The position numbers were made by a program, and so were the translations under genes. The notes beneath the pieces were generated by a model that was given only the letters and a program-made list of their open reading frames with translations, had not been told where the DNA came from and made no database searches. Shown here piece by piece: positions 45,330 through 56,430 of a stretch of DNA of 64,000 bases. The DNA comes from Sabethes cyaneus (taxonomy: Eukaryota; Arthropoda; Insecta; Diptera; Culicidae), in contig NC_071353.1 in the NCBI RefSeq assembly GCF_943734655.1, positions 22,214,501-22,278,500 of the forward strand. The letters are read 5' to 3'. The stretch's first letter is position 1. Each line of letters begins with the position of its first letter.

Positions 45330-46440
45330 CTTCTCAAAAAATTTTAGAACGATACTGATAGTCCGGTTGGTATATTTCACGTGCCATTTGCTTATTTGAA
45401 TTGCATCCTCTGCTATCCTCTTGCCGTTTCAAAAATTCCTCTCCATTGCACTCGTCGCCAATTCGTTGCACGTCTCGATACACACAGATCGGCTTCAACC
45501 TGGTCGAGCCATCTAGCACGTTGGGCCCCTCTATTCCTGGTGTCGGCGGGGTTCTTGAAGAGAACGGATTTCACTGCATGGTCATCCGGCATCCTTGCGA
45601 CGTGCCTGGCCCACCGTAGTTTCCCAACTTTCACCAGGTGTACGATGGGAATCTATCCAAGCAGTGTCATACGCCCCCGCCACTCTCCGCTTTTCGTTTG
45701 TACTCCGCCAAATATAGTCCGCAACACCTTTCGGTCAGAGACGGCAAGTGCTCGTATGTCTTCCGTAAACAAAGTTACTGTCTCAAGTCCGTAGAGGACT
45801 ACCCGTCAGCTTTGTGCGGCGACGTATGCTTTTTTATCGGAACGTTTTACACAGGTAAAAGTAGGTTCGATTTCCAGCTTGAATGCGTCGTTGGATCTCC
45901 TTACTCGTATTATTGTCAGCGGTGACCAGAGATCCTAAATATACGAACACAGTCCACCCTCTACGCGATTCGAAAGGACTCGAGAGTGTCCCCGAAACGC
46001 GCACGTAGCACATCACTCGCTCCAGAGTAACTTTGATCAGGCGCGTCAGTTTGTCCGGAAAACCGTACTCGTGCATTACCTGCCGTAGTTGTTCGCGTTC
46101 AACTGTATCGTATGCTGCTCTGAAACCCACGAAAATATGATGCGTGGGTACGTTGTACTCTCGACGTTTTTGGGGGATTTGTAGGAGAGTGAAAATTTGA
46201 ACCGCAGTAGCACGGGCCCTCATAAAGCCCGCCTGATATTGCCCCACGAATTCTCTTGCTCTTGGGGATAGACGACGCAACAAAATCTGGGAGAGCATCT
46301 TGTAGGCGGCGTTGACCAACGTGATGCCGCGGTAATTACAGCAATCTAACCGGTCGCCCTTTTTGTAAATGGGACATACTACATCTTCCATCCACTCCTC
46401 CGGTAGTTTCTCCTCCTCCCAAATCCTAGAAATTATCCAA
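45330..46440 (-). mobile_element. Non-LTR retrotransposon copy with RT catalytic segment deleted
   Basis: The minus strand opens with VVCPIYKKGDRLDCCNYRGI and TLVNAAYKMLSQILLRRL (RT blocks 1-2), EFVGQYQAGFMRARATAVQI, THHIFVGFRAAYDTVEREQL and LERVMCYVRVSGTLSSPFES. It then jumps from FESRRG straight to VYLGSLVTADNNTSKEIQRR. The stretch that carries the catalytic A/D-D motif in related elements is absent, and the frame is kept. C-terminal sequence (RWARHVARMPDDHAVKSVLF, GAQRARWLDQVEADLCVSRR) runs to about 45330 with frameshifts. Confidence 0.88.
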
Positions 46441-47650
46441 TGAAGTCGGGAGTCGGTTGGGGTTCAGCAGACGAATTGTTGTTCATACATAGTTTTCAAA
46501 TGTTATTGTTTTTAATGATTAAAGAGAAATGTTATTGTTGTCAATTGTTGATACTTTGGAATTGTTTTGATTTCCTCTCCTTTTAGTGTCTTGTCCTCTT
46601 TCCTTTTGTTTTATTTGTTTCTAGATTTTAGATCTTAAAAAGGTTTTTTTTATCACCGGTTCACTAATCAATTAATGAGATTCTAATCCAGTTTTTTCAA
46701 TTTTTTTTTTCAAATTCAGAGTATCCATTTTTAGCGTTACTCTGTGTTAGTTTTTTATGTGAACTTGATTAATCTTGCCCCGTTTCCGAAGAAGAAGAAT
46801 GAAGTTATCAAAAATTGCTTAAAGTTCAATTTCATAGCATCGAAAACTTTTGCCTGAAATCGACTGCGTCCAATGATCAGCGTTATGTCGAGTTTTTATT
46901 ACCCAGCTTCTTCCACTTTCTCCACTTTTTTTGTGATGCTACATTGAATTGCTATGTCTGCTGATTGGCTGCAGGATTCAAAAAGCAGCCGCCTTTCCAG
47001 GCGTGTACCGAAATTGAAGGGAACATCCGTTGGGTAAACTTGGACGATATGACTTTTTGCTTTATATCGCGATGCTTGGGAAAGTTGCTCAGCCAGTTTT
47101 GCAGGGTCAAATATGGTAGTGGTAAAGTCGCTTGGTGGGAGAACATAGAAAGTCTTCTTGCCGTAGACGACTGCTAGCCGCTGCTTTAAACATATAGCCA
47201 GTCATAAGGCATAAAAGGAAAAGATGATAATACCCGGAAACTGTCAACCCCTGCGTCGGACCTGGCGGAAGAATTTATGATGCAGTGATGAAAAAAGTTT
47301 TCCACAGTTAGGCGACTTTTACTCGAGTTTTACAACTTGCTCTGTGCAATTGCTGAATTCTATTATATTGGTGAGAAAAGCAATATCGATCGAACGTTTA
47401 ATCAGCGTCTGGTACAAATGGAGCCCGAATCATTCGATAATGAACAATAGCTTATTAAAGGGTGACGTGTCCTAGTTATAAATGGTGTTAAATTATCGCA
47501 CTGAAACCTCGTGCTAATGAACAATTGGCTTCTGCTGTTTTTTTTTTCAAAAGAGTTTTCGTCGTCATCGTCGTCGTTTTGAGGCAAACGAAAAAAATAT
47601 CGAATATCGGCCTATTTTCACGACCGACGATCATTAATTATCCTCATTTC
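46441..47650. other. Stretch without recognisable gene
   Basis: AT-rich DNA with frames under 75 codons. No repeat or motif recognised. Its right edge carries a pyrimidine-rich run ending CAG, discussed with the possible exon at 47659. Confidence 0.4.
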
Positions 47651-47658
47651 CTTCGCAG

Positions 47659-47758
47659 AGAACAGCATACAAGCAACAAGTGACGCAAGCGGAGAGAAAA
47701 CAATTTCAACGTTATACAATAACAAGAGTCACTATCACTATCATCAACATCATCATCG
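47659..47758 (+). CDS. Possible small exon or leader exon upstream of the Gly/Pro exon
   Basis: A good 3' splice site (TCCTCATTTCCTTCGCAG) precedes 47659. The following 100 bp are open in one frame, reading NSIQATSDASGEKTISTLYN and then a His-rich end (HYHYHQHHH), and reach a possible donor CATCGGTAACTT. It could equally be untranslated leader or chance, since the His codons come from a CATCAT-type microsatellite. Only a transcript would settle this. Confidence 0.2.
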
Positions 47759-48280
47759 GTAACTTTTGCTGTAAATAGAAAGCAAAAAAAATAAAAGATT
47801 GACAAGAAGTGCAAGCTAAATCGAACTGTTTTCGTTTCATTGCGATGAAAAATAGTTAAGTGATGAAACGAGTTTTCAAATATTTTTTGTACGTACCTTG
47901 GTAGGAAGTAAATTAACAGATATAACCATACTAAGAGAGAGAGAAAGAAAGAGAGTTTAGATAATAGTTTAATCATTCAATGTTTACGAACCGTTATGAG
48001 AGTTTGTTTTTTTCTGACGTTGGTGCGCTAAAAGTGTAACTGATAATCAAAATTTGCCGAACCGAAACGGACCGAGATTTGCTCAATGAACCGCACGGTG
48101 TGATAATGCTTTGTCGAATATCGATTGGCTTCCGGTTTCGGCAGTACGGAAAGTGATAAAAGCCATCCCATTTCTGGCCGCAGAGATATAGAGAAAAAGC
48201 GCGAGGACAAAAAAAAAGTCGAACAATTCATCCCTACCACCTCCGCTTTAGGCAGTGACCTACGAGAAGAAGATACGTGA

Positions 48281-48832
48281 GGGGGCCAGCATCCTCCCAA
48301 AATATACTCGAGACAATCATCGCCGCCACCGACCCTGCACTTGCAATGCTCTGGTAGCGCCGAAAACTTCGCCGTGGATCCGTATTGCGGCGCCGGACTG
48401 AACAGTGGTGGTCCTGGTGGCCAATGGCCGATTCCGAACTGCGGTGGTCCCATGTGTCACCATGGTCCCGGTCCAGGGCCACCCGGTCCTGGGCCCGGTC
48501 CCGGTCCCGGTCCCGGGCCGGGTCTCATCAGTGCTTTAGGAGGTATGATGATTGGCGGCGGTGTAGGAGGCGGCGGTGGCGGAGGTGGAATTGGGATCGG
48601 TCATCCGCCAATCGGGACAAGCGGTCTGGTGCACGGACCGTCACAGCTATCGCTCCACGGTGGCCCCGGTCCGCTGGTTCCGCCCGGGCTCTGTAATCCC
48701 TGCAGCAATACCAATAGTTTTAACTCAGTGCCATTACCCGGACCGTCGCGTTGGGGTCCGCGAACATCGTGTCCTGTACATAGTCCATTTCGAATACGAG
48801 TGCCGAACGGATCGATCTGCTCCGGACATCAG
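48281..48832 (+). CDS. Gly/Pro-rich coding exon of an unidentified host gene (partial)
   Basis: An open frame of 184 codons runs from just after a TGA (48278-48280) to a consensus donor CAG|GTAGGT at 48833, in phase 0. It reads SSPPPTLHLQCSGSAENFAV, then a (GP)n tract near 48468-48525, a poly-Gly stretch near 48553-48590, and a more complex end RWGPRTSCPVHSPFRIRVPN followed by GSICSGHQ. Cys and His recur (PNCGGP, GPMCHHG). The first in-frame ATG is at 48451 in a poor context, so the 5' end is probably another splice acceptor or the start lies upstream. GC is far above the surroundings. It suggests a cytoplasmic low-complexity region of a large gene with long introns. I do not recognise the family. 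Confidence 0.55.
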
Positions 48833-50276
48833 GTAGGTAGGATTGAGGGTAATTCGATTTCCGGCTCAATTGATTGATAGTTGAAATATCTAAATTGAAT
48901 AAATCCACATACTTTACAGGCACGCACAGTTTAAAGCTGTCCCAAATGAAACAAAATTTAACACATCAATTGTTAACCAAAGCCAAACTAACTTTTGTTT
49001 TTATCATTCAGGACAATTTTCATTACCGAACGAATTGAGAAACTAACGAACGATTGTTTTTAGTTGGAATTGGGCCAAGCAAAATTCAAAGTGCATTGAA
49101 AATCGGGCCATCCATTAGGTCAAACGATAAATCATGATATACATAGTCGTAATTTAGCATGTCGTTAGCATATAGAGATGGCAGGGAAATGGAAGCAGAC
49201 TACGTTCTGTCGCTAGTCACCAGGATGGTGGAAATATTTCGCGCCATCAAATGAGTCCAACCAAAATAGGATGCTCCCACATTGTTTTAGTATTTTCGTT
49301 TGTTTCCGCGTTGAAGGTGTTTTTTAGCGAAGCAGAGATTTTTCGTTGTGAATTACGACTATGTTTTTAGAAAGCTGTAATACTGGTCTGTTTGCGCACA
49401 AAGTTATTGTTATCGGAAGAAAAATCGCATTTCTGTTGTTGGCAGCAATTGTATGGAGAAATTATTGCGCAGAATTGAAAGGCCAGAAGACACTAACTAC
49501 TCTTACACATAGTAGAAATATTCAAATCCGACGACCAAAGGCTGTTTCGTCCTAATTTATTAATGACGAACCTATAAAGAGTATCGTTAAAAATTTTCAC
49601 AATTTTCACTAGATCCCACATCACTTTTTTATTCGTTAAACTTTGAATATCTTAATGTCTATAAATTTTGAAAGCAAGGGAAGGGACGTTGTAAGTAATT
49701 AAAAAAATATTTTGTTGCGCTTGAACCAAGTGAAGAGTGGTTCATGCATTCAACATAGGGCTTGCTGCCTCGAAATAGTTTACTTTATTTTGCGAAAATT
49801 AAATATTGCACGTATTTTTTGGTGCAAGTAACAATGGTCAATTCTCCTTTTCCCAAAATTTTTGATCGTCTTGATACTTTGTTGAAAACATGCAAAGGCA
49901 ACTTATTAAACGATGTGTGAAAAAAAATTAAACTAGAAAAAAGCGGAAAAGTGTTATCATTAATGTCACTGAAAACAAGATAATTCAAAAGGGCACAATA
50001 GTTCGTAAAACTACTGCTCTCCGTTATATCAAATTGGTGCCTTTAACACACTTATTCGTTATAGTTAACCAAAGGAATCGTTCCTGGTGTAAACAAAATA
50101 CCTACGCAGCATACAAATCTTCTAAATAAACACTCTACCACGGTGTTTAAAACACCGTTAATAAAAAATAAAACAAAGTTTTGCTCATACTCATTGCTCA
50201 TACAAAGTAAATAAAAATTTTCAATTACACTTCCACAATGAATGTAAATCACAGCCGGTATTGATTTTTTATCCAA
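48833..50276. other. Putative intron, no further exon seen
   Basis: Begins with GTAGGT, the donor of the Gly/Pro exon. No convincing downstream exon is visible, and short frames show no domain. Poly-A-like TTTATT runs are frequent. Confidence 0.4.
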
Positions 50277-51448
50277 CACTAGCTGACCCGACAAACTTCG
50301 TATTGTCACAAATGGAAATGCGTTGTACATAAATCGTGAATCTGTCACAATCTCGAGTTTAGCAAGTTTCTGAGGAGCTCAACCTTAGACCAACTCATTT
50401 AGGTAGTTACGTCATTATGAATGCACGGGTAGTTCAATTTACAAATTTTCAATTTTTCCTCACAGTAAAGTAGAAAACAATCAGCCCGTTACTTAGCCAG
50501 ATAATATGAAGCGGATAGCACTTAAATATTCGCCGGGATTGTATAACACTTCGCCGAATACCATTTCGCGAAAAACCTTACGTGGAATGTACCGTTTCAC
50601 GGAAAACCTTTTCGTGGAAAGTACCATTTCGTTCCTCGGGGTGATCCTCTCCTTACTCGTTGCCGCTCGTTCGGACCCAACTGAAGGAAAGTAATAGAGG
50701 TCAGTAGACCTAGGAAAACAAATAAACCTAGACAAAGGTGATTTCTGCGGGGGGTTGCAGATAGTTTTTAGTTTATGAAAGAGTCTAAAATTTCTCGAGC
50801 TCGATTAGTTTTTGAGTTACGCAAAAATTTCTGTTTTGTTTGTATGAGAGTCCTTATTCCCCTACCGCAGGGGTGAGGGATCTCAAACCATTATAAAAAA
50901 GCCTGCCTGTAAAATCCCCCATTGATTAGTTCTAGAGTTATGAGGAAATTTGTGTTTCATTTGTATGGGAACCTCCCCTCCTAAAAAGCGAAGGGGTCCT
51001 AATTCATCATATAAGAAATTCTTGACTCCAAGAACCTTCACATGCCAAATTTGGTTCCAGTTGATTGATTAGTTTTCGAGTTAATAGGAAATTTGTATTT
51101 CATTTGTATAGGAGACCCCCCCCCCTTTTGAAGTGGGAAGGGTCATAATTCCCCTTCTCTCAATACACCATAAAAAAATTCTTATCTCCAAAAATATCCA
51201 CATGCCAAATTTGAATCCATTTGCTTGATTAGTTCTCCAGTTATGCAGAAATTTGTGTTTCATTTGTATGGGAGCCCCCCCCCCCCTCTTAGTGGAGGAA
51301 GGGGTCTCTAACCATCATAAGAACCTTCCTAGGCCCCAAAAACTCCTACATTCAAATTTTCACGCTGATCGGTACAGTAGTTTTCGATTTTATAAGAAAG
51401 ATACCGACAGACAGACAGACAGAAATCCATTTTTATTGGTATAGCTAT
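50277..51448. mobile_element. Dispersed element starting CTAGCTGACCCGACAAACTTC, with tandem interior
   Basis: It opens with AGCTGACCCGACAAACTTCG and ends with (ACAG)n, AAATCCATTTTTATTGGTATAG. Between 50800 and 51400 at least four diverged units of about 130-160 bp repeat, each with GATTAGTT, GAAATTTGTGTTTCATTTG, TATGGGAG and a C-run. From memory, this opening and ending recur in many insect genomes, often taken as the 3' region of a LINE or a Helitron-like repeat; I cannot assign it. No coding capacity. Confidence 0.65.
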
Positions 51449-51464
51449 GCCCATTGGCGACCAT

Positions 51465-52945
51465 TTTAGAAGTTTTGCGCTGCATTGGGACTAACCGGAA
51501 ATGTTCCGGATTGAGTTAGCGCTGGGGGAAATAGCCAGTATCGAATATGATCAAAAACTTATCAAGCGACACCTCAAATAAGACACCATTCGAACCGTTG
51601 CTTTTCAAGAGATTGCGCTTTTCTAGTGATAGTAAAATCAAAATTTCTCATTTATCTATGTTTACCCACCTGAAAAACAATCACTAATCATATTTTATTT
51701 GTGGTACAGTTACTCTGTTATACTTAATTTTCATGACTTCTGCCTAATTTTGATAAAAAAACAAACTTTTCCTATACCTCTCCATAGCATCTTACTACCA
51801 TTCATCCGAGAGTCCGGAAAAGTGATTTGATACCGTACGAGAGCCAGGAGCTGAATATGTTTGCGACATTTCAATTCGAAAAAAATGAATTTCCCAACAT
51901 GATCACAATAAATAAAAACAATGTTTACCAACTATTTATTGGTTCAGGTGTCAAACGTTATATTGCGATTAGCGATAAACACAAAAGAAACTGAGATGCA
52001 TGAGAGAGTATTGTTACTGCGTTGAGTAAATTTATTGTCGCGCAAAATTGAGCTGTTTCCGAAATGTACAATATGCGTTACAAAGTAACGACATCTGTTG
52101 TATTCAACAGGGAAACATTGATTGCTTCAAGCATAAGTCTCACGCATAGTGCATGATGAAACACTAGCGCCAACTTCTGTTATTTATTATCAGAAACTAG
52201 AGGCGGTGTCCTATTAAGCTAGAATTTGAAAACTGGATCAATGAGAGTTAGATCAACTATCTAGCGCCACGTTGTTTACATTTGGACAAGTTCCGGGGAC
52301 TTTCGGAAACACCCAGATAAGTGGTCAGTTTCGTTCATGAGCAAAAACTTATCGTGCGATACCTTAAATTACACTAGAATTCAATAACTAGGTCAATGAA
52401 AGCCAAATCTGCTATCTAGTTCCAGGTTCGGTCATATCTGAACATGTTTGAGGGACTCCGGGAACACCTAGGGAGAAGTTAATAACACAATGTAGTATAT
52501 GTTTGATAATAAAACCATGTCCGGAATTGGCCATTGTGGTGCTAGGTACTCAATCTGGCATACATAGATCTATTTTTAAAGTTTTAGTGTGATTTAAGGT
52601 GTCGTATGATGAGTTTTTGTTCTTGTTCGAAACTGATCATTTCTTGAGGTTCCCTGGAGTCCCCCAGACATGTCAAGATACGACCAAACCTGCCTCTGGA
52701 TAGCAGATTTGGCTTCCATTGATCTAGTTATTAAATTATAGTGTCTTTTAAGGCATCCCACGTTAAGTTTTTATTCATGGACGCAACTGGTCACTTGTCT
52801 GGGTGTTCCCGGAAGTCCCCGGAACTTGTCCAGGTATAACCAACGTGGTTTTAGGTAGTTGATCTGACTTCGATTGATCTAGATTTTATATTCTGACGTA
52901 ATTTGAGGTGAGAGCAGAACTTCAAAAGGGCGTAACTCAAAAATT
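51465..52945. mobile_element. Palindromic element built of about 170-bp units
   Basis: Left arm units (about 52205-52490) contain TTTGGACAAGTTCCGGGGAC and GAGCAAAAACTTATCGTGCG. The right arm (about 52510-52925) contains their complements (GTCCCCGGAACTTGTCCAGG, GTCGTATGATGAGTTTTTGT). Within each arm the unit is also repeated in direct order. The outermost sequences, TTTTAGAAGTTTTGCGCT near 51468 and the complement of TTTTGAAGTTCTGCTCT near 52925, look like termini. No coding capacity. Confidence 0.7.
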
Positions 52946-53529
52946 CGTCGATTCTTTTAAAAGTTGGCTCAGAGGTGTAGGATAACAATGCAAACCAATT
53001 GGGTTTTGCCGTTTAAATGGCCAATTTTATTTTTAATAACGGTATTTTGAACACCGTGCCTAGCTAATTGTGGTCTCAAAAATCATCAATTTTGTCCTTA
53101 GATTTTTTAGAAATTCATAACTTCTGAACCACTGAACCGATTATAATGAGTTCGATGGCAAATGAGCATTTTAAGAAATAGGATAAATTAACCATTAGTG
53201 GACCATTTAGTGCTTGAGTGGCTTCCATGAATTATTTTGAACTGACAACGCCAAACATGCAACACATAGCACTTACAATATGAGTAACTTTCGATTAACG
53301 CTAAAAAATATCAATTTATGTTGAAAATCTCTATATTTTACACATTTTTTTAAACAAATTAGAATGTCCGTTTGCCTTTTATGGACCTTTTGATTTACAA
53401 TAGGATAGCGACCGGGTCCATTATAGGAATTCTAGTTCATTTTACGTGAAGAGGGTTCACTAATAGCGACACATTTTACATTGTTAACCGTATAATGAAC
53501 CCTCACTTGTTGAAAATGTCGATTTTAGG
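52946..53529. other. Stretch without recognisable gene
   Basis: AT-rich, no frame of interest. GGGTCCATTATAGGAATTC near 53417 resembles sequence at the window's left edge (TCCATTATAGG), a possible shared repeat end. Confidence 0.4.
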
Positions 53530-53777
53530 GCAATAACTTGCCCTATATTGGTTTGCAGCTCAAACTTTTGCCTGATTGTAAACATTTGAGCACCATTATT
53601 GCGAAGTTTTTTCCTGCCATTCATACAACATGTTCTCTCCATTGCATCCTTCGAGCTTTACTGACTTTTTGGAGACTCCTCCATACGACATTCAAAAATC
53701 GGTCAGCTCTTACAGATTGCATTGTCCACGTCGCGTGTCCGTAGAGAACTACAGGTCTTATTTGCGTTCATAATACA
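53530..53777 (-). mobile_element. Non-LTR C-terminal fragment (third piece of a split copy)
   Basis: The minus strand reads IRPVVLYGHATWTMQS near 53770-53720, equivalent to the LLRPVGLYGHET segment of the 28-kb plus-strand fragment, followed by decayed sequence with FLNVVWRSLQKV. It is the most distal piece of the copy whose RT segments lie at 54766-54869 and 56274-56430. Confidence 0.7.
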
Positions 53778-54090
53778 CCCTAGGTAACCAACAAGCTTTA
53801 CCAGTGCTATTCAAATGCAACCCACTAAGCATTTAAGTCACCTTAAATGCTACTTAAAAACTACTTTGGCAAAATATTCGGCTACTTTGCTGTGCTAACC
53901 TTTTAATAGTGCTGACAATGCCTATTTGCAGCTGATTACCGACAAGAAGAATTAAAGTAGAACTCTGGATGCCAATTTACAACAGAAATGCAGCTAAAAA
54001 GCTAATATACAGCGACGAGCTGTAAAAAACGCCAAATATACTAATAAACGATTGATTTACTGCTTATATAATGCTTACTGGCTACCTGGG
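53778..54090. mobile_element. MITE with CCCTAGGTAACCAACAAGC termini, 313 bp
   Basis: Left CCCTAGGTAACCAACAAGC and right (complement) CCCAGGTAGCCAGTAAGC are inverted repeats, and internal parts are partly self-complementary and AT-rich. It lies exactly between the non-LTR C-terminal fragment and the minisatellite block. No transposase. Confidence 0.8.
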
Positions 54091-54765
54091 ACTTATTTGT
54101 TTTTCTGCCTTATCTGGGGCTTAGAGCGATTCTAAGTCTAATTTGGTATCATTTTGTTTTTCGGCATCTTCTAGCCTTTAAAAGGGGTTTAGAACCATTC
54201 TGAGCTCAATTTGGAATCATTCTTTGTGGCTTTACCTGGCCGCAAAAAGTGGTTTCGTGCGATTCTGAACTTATTTTGGGATAATTTTTTTTCTTCGGCC
54301 TTTTCTGCCCTTTAAAAGGGGTTTAGAGTGATTCTGAGCTAAATTTGGGATCATTTCGTTTTCACCCTTTTCTGATATTTAAAAAAAGTTTCGGAGCGAA
54401 TCTGAGCTTAGTTTGGGATCATTTTGTTTTTCGGCCTTTTCTGGTCTTTAAAAGGAGTTTAAAGCGATTCTGAGCTCAATTTGGGATCATTTTCACTTTT
54501 GGGCATTCTTGAACTTTAATAGGGGTTACGAGCGATTCTGTATCTAATTTGGGATCATTTTCTTATTATTCTTTCTTGGCCTTTAAAAGAGGTTTAGAAC
54601 GATTCTGAGCTCAATTTGGGATCATTTTGTTTTGCGAGCTTTTCTGACCTTTGAAAAGGCTTTAGAATGATTCAGAGCTCAATTTGAGATCATCGTGTTT
54701 TTCGGCCTTTTCTGACCTTTAAAAGGGGTTTAGAGCGTTTCTGAGCTTATTTTGGGATCATCTAG
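54091..54765. repeat. 77-bp minisatellite, block 4
   Basis: About nine units of the 33.8-38.4 kb minisatellite (CGGCCTTTTCTGACCTTTAA, AAGGGGTTTAGAGCG, TGAGCTCAATTTGGGATCAT). Here it splits a non-LTR retrotransposon: the RT segment ends at about 54766 and the C-terminal part resumes at about 53777. Confidence 0.9.
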
Positions 54766-54869
54766 CGCGATGCCAAGCAAGAGGCAGGAAATACGGTCAC
54801 CTTGTCGAAGTCCCTTACGTGTTTCAAATGAGTTCGATATCGTGCCCGATATCTTCACACACCACTGCA
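54766..54869 (-). mobile_element. Non-LTR RT fragment (second piece of a split copy)
   Basis: The minus strand reads VKISGTISNSFETRKGLRQG and DRISCLLLGIALE, the RT region following the AYDTV motif. It is separated from its upstream part (56274-56430) by the 54870-56273 foldback. Confidence 0.85.
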
Positions 54870-56273
54870 CAATGGTCCAACAGCGAAAATTAAGTGGAAA
54901 GTTTTTTATGGTTCAAAATAGCTCCCTATAATTTTCAGCAAAGTTTTTCAACTCTAAAAGACAATTAATGAGAAATCAACGACTAAGTTCCAGTTTGGCA
55001 TGTAAAAACATAACACATAATAACTTTTTATAGAAAAGAGATAGAAGGTTGATTTCTTCGACAAAGTTGTAGCTAAAGGATATACAAGTAATTTTGCCAA
55101 AGACATAGTAGCCATATTTTTTATAGTTTCTATGTCACATAGTGATTTATATAAAAAAACTTCTCAAAAATCACCTTTTCGCTAATTACTTCAAATTTAT
55201 TGGTTATATTGCATCATAATGTTTTACAAAGTTATTTCTCTTATCAAAAGACATATTTTTGTAGAACATTGTATGTTGAAAACTCATACGTATAACGAGT
55301 TCTAACGTTTTTCCTGCGTTTTTTAGTCTTTTCAGAGTAGAATATTTAAATAAGGGGCAGATGAAAAAATTCCAACTTGGCCGTTTCTGAAAGCTTTTAA
55401 TTTTATTTCAAATATATGTGAAAATAAAAAACTGTTTTTTTTTCTCTAGTCATCTCTAGTAATTTTAGTTTAGATATTCCATATTTGCCCATTTTCTACT
55501 ATGCGGCATATTCGAATATTTTCTTGAAGACGATTAGAGCCAAGTAAATAGTCAAAAAGAAATTGGTCGTACCATGACACAATTTCTTCTGATTGTCACG
55601 TAAAATAGTCTTCAAATTTCCGATATAACATCAGTTTTCTATCTGCACTAGCTGTTTTGGATAAATATCTATGTCTATGTCTTTTTGAGACAATTTTCAA
55701 TCAAAAATAAAAACAAAAAAAAAATTCTTGAATTCCACACGTAATATTGCAATATTTGATCAAGTTTGATTTTTTCGTTTGCCCCTTTCTGAGATATTCT
55801 ATTCTGAAAAACACTAGAAAAATACAAGAAAAACGTTAGAACTTGTTATACGTATGAGTTTTCAACATACAATGTTCTACAAAAATATGTCTTTTGATAA
55901 GAGAAACAACTTTGTACAACATTATGATGCAATATAACCAATAAATTTGAAGTAATCAATGAAAAAGAGATTTCTGAGAGGTCTTAATATAAAACTCCCT
56001 GTGATATAGAAACTATAAATATACGCCTACTATGTCTTTAGTTACTCATATATTCTTTAGCTATAACTTTGTCGAAGAAATTATCCTTCTATCTCTTTTC
56101 TATAAAAAGTTATTATGTGTTATGTGTTTACAAGCCCACCTGGAACTTAATCATTGATTTAATATTAATTGTCTTTTAGAGTTGAACAACTTTGCTGAAC
56201 ATTGTAGGGAGCTGTTATGAACCGCTTGGCCGCAAACGTAAATTTCCACTTAGTTTTCGCTTCTGGACCACTG
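54870..56273. mobile_element. Foldback element, about 1.4 kb, inserted in a non-LTR RT
   Basis: Left terminus CAATGGTCCAACAGCGAAAA and right terminus (complement) CAGTGGTCCAGAAGCGAAAA. Arms of about 450 bp (54870-55335 and 55800-56273) stay highly similar, for example AAAGACATATTTTTGTAGAA and AACTCATACGTATAAC. The centre (55340-55800) is not inverted. Flanks CACTGCA and CACTGTGCA are only an approximate duplication. CAGTGG-type ends recall hAT, but this is not certain. Confidence 0.88.
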
Positions 56274-56430
56274 CACTGTGCACTGTAGTGTGTACACTTT
56301 CCGGCGTTGCCTTAATCGCCCTGGTCAGCTTATCGGAAAATTCTCATCCATTATTTTCCCTAGCTCTTTACGATCGACAGTATCATAAGCGGCCTTGAAA
56401 TTAATTAATAGGGATGCGTGTTGGTGCGTA
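56274..56430 (-). mobile_element. Non-LTR RT fragment (first piece of a split copy)
   Basis: The minus strand reads LINFKAAYDTVDRKELGKIM followed by DEN, with frameshifts, then decays toward 56280 where the foldback interrupts it. A short related stretch, CCGTACGCTGCTTTGAAGTC at about 56648, encodes the same DFKAAYG-type motif and suggests a second fragment adjacent. Confidence 0.78.

Noticed and set aside
48028..48453. 141-codon minus-strand frame opposite the Gly/Pro exon
   Set aside because: Antisense shadow of GC-rich coding sequence plus leader; no domain.
48385..48696. Arg-rich 103-codon frame overlapping the Gly/Pro exon
   Set aside because: It is the +1 shadow of the Gly/Pro frame and ends without a splice donor, although its ATG at 48424 has a better initiation context.
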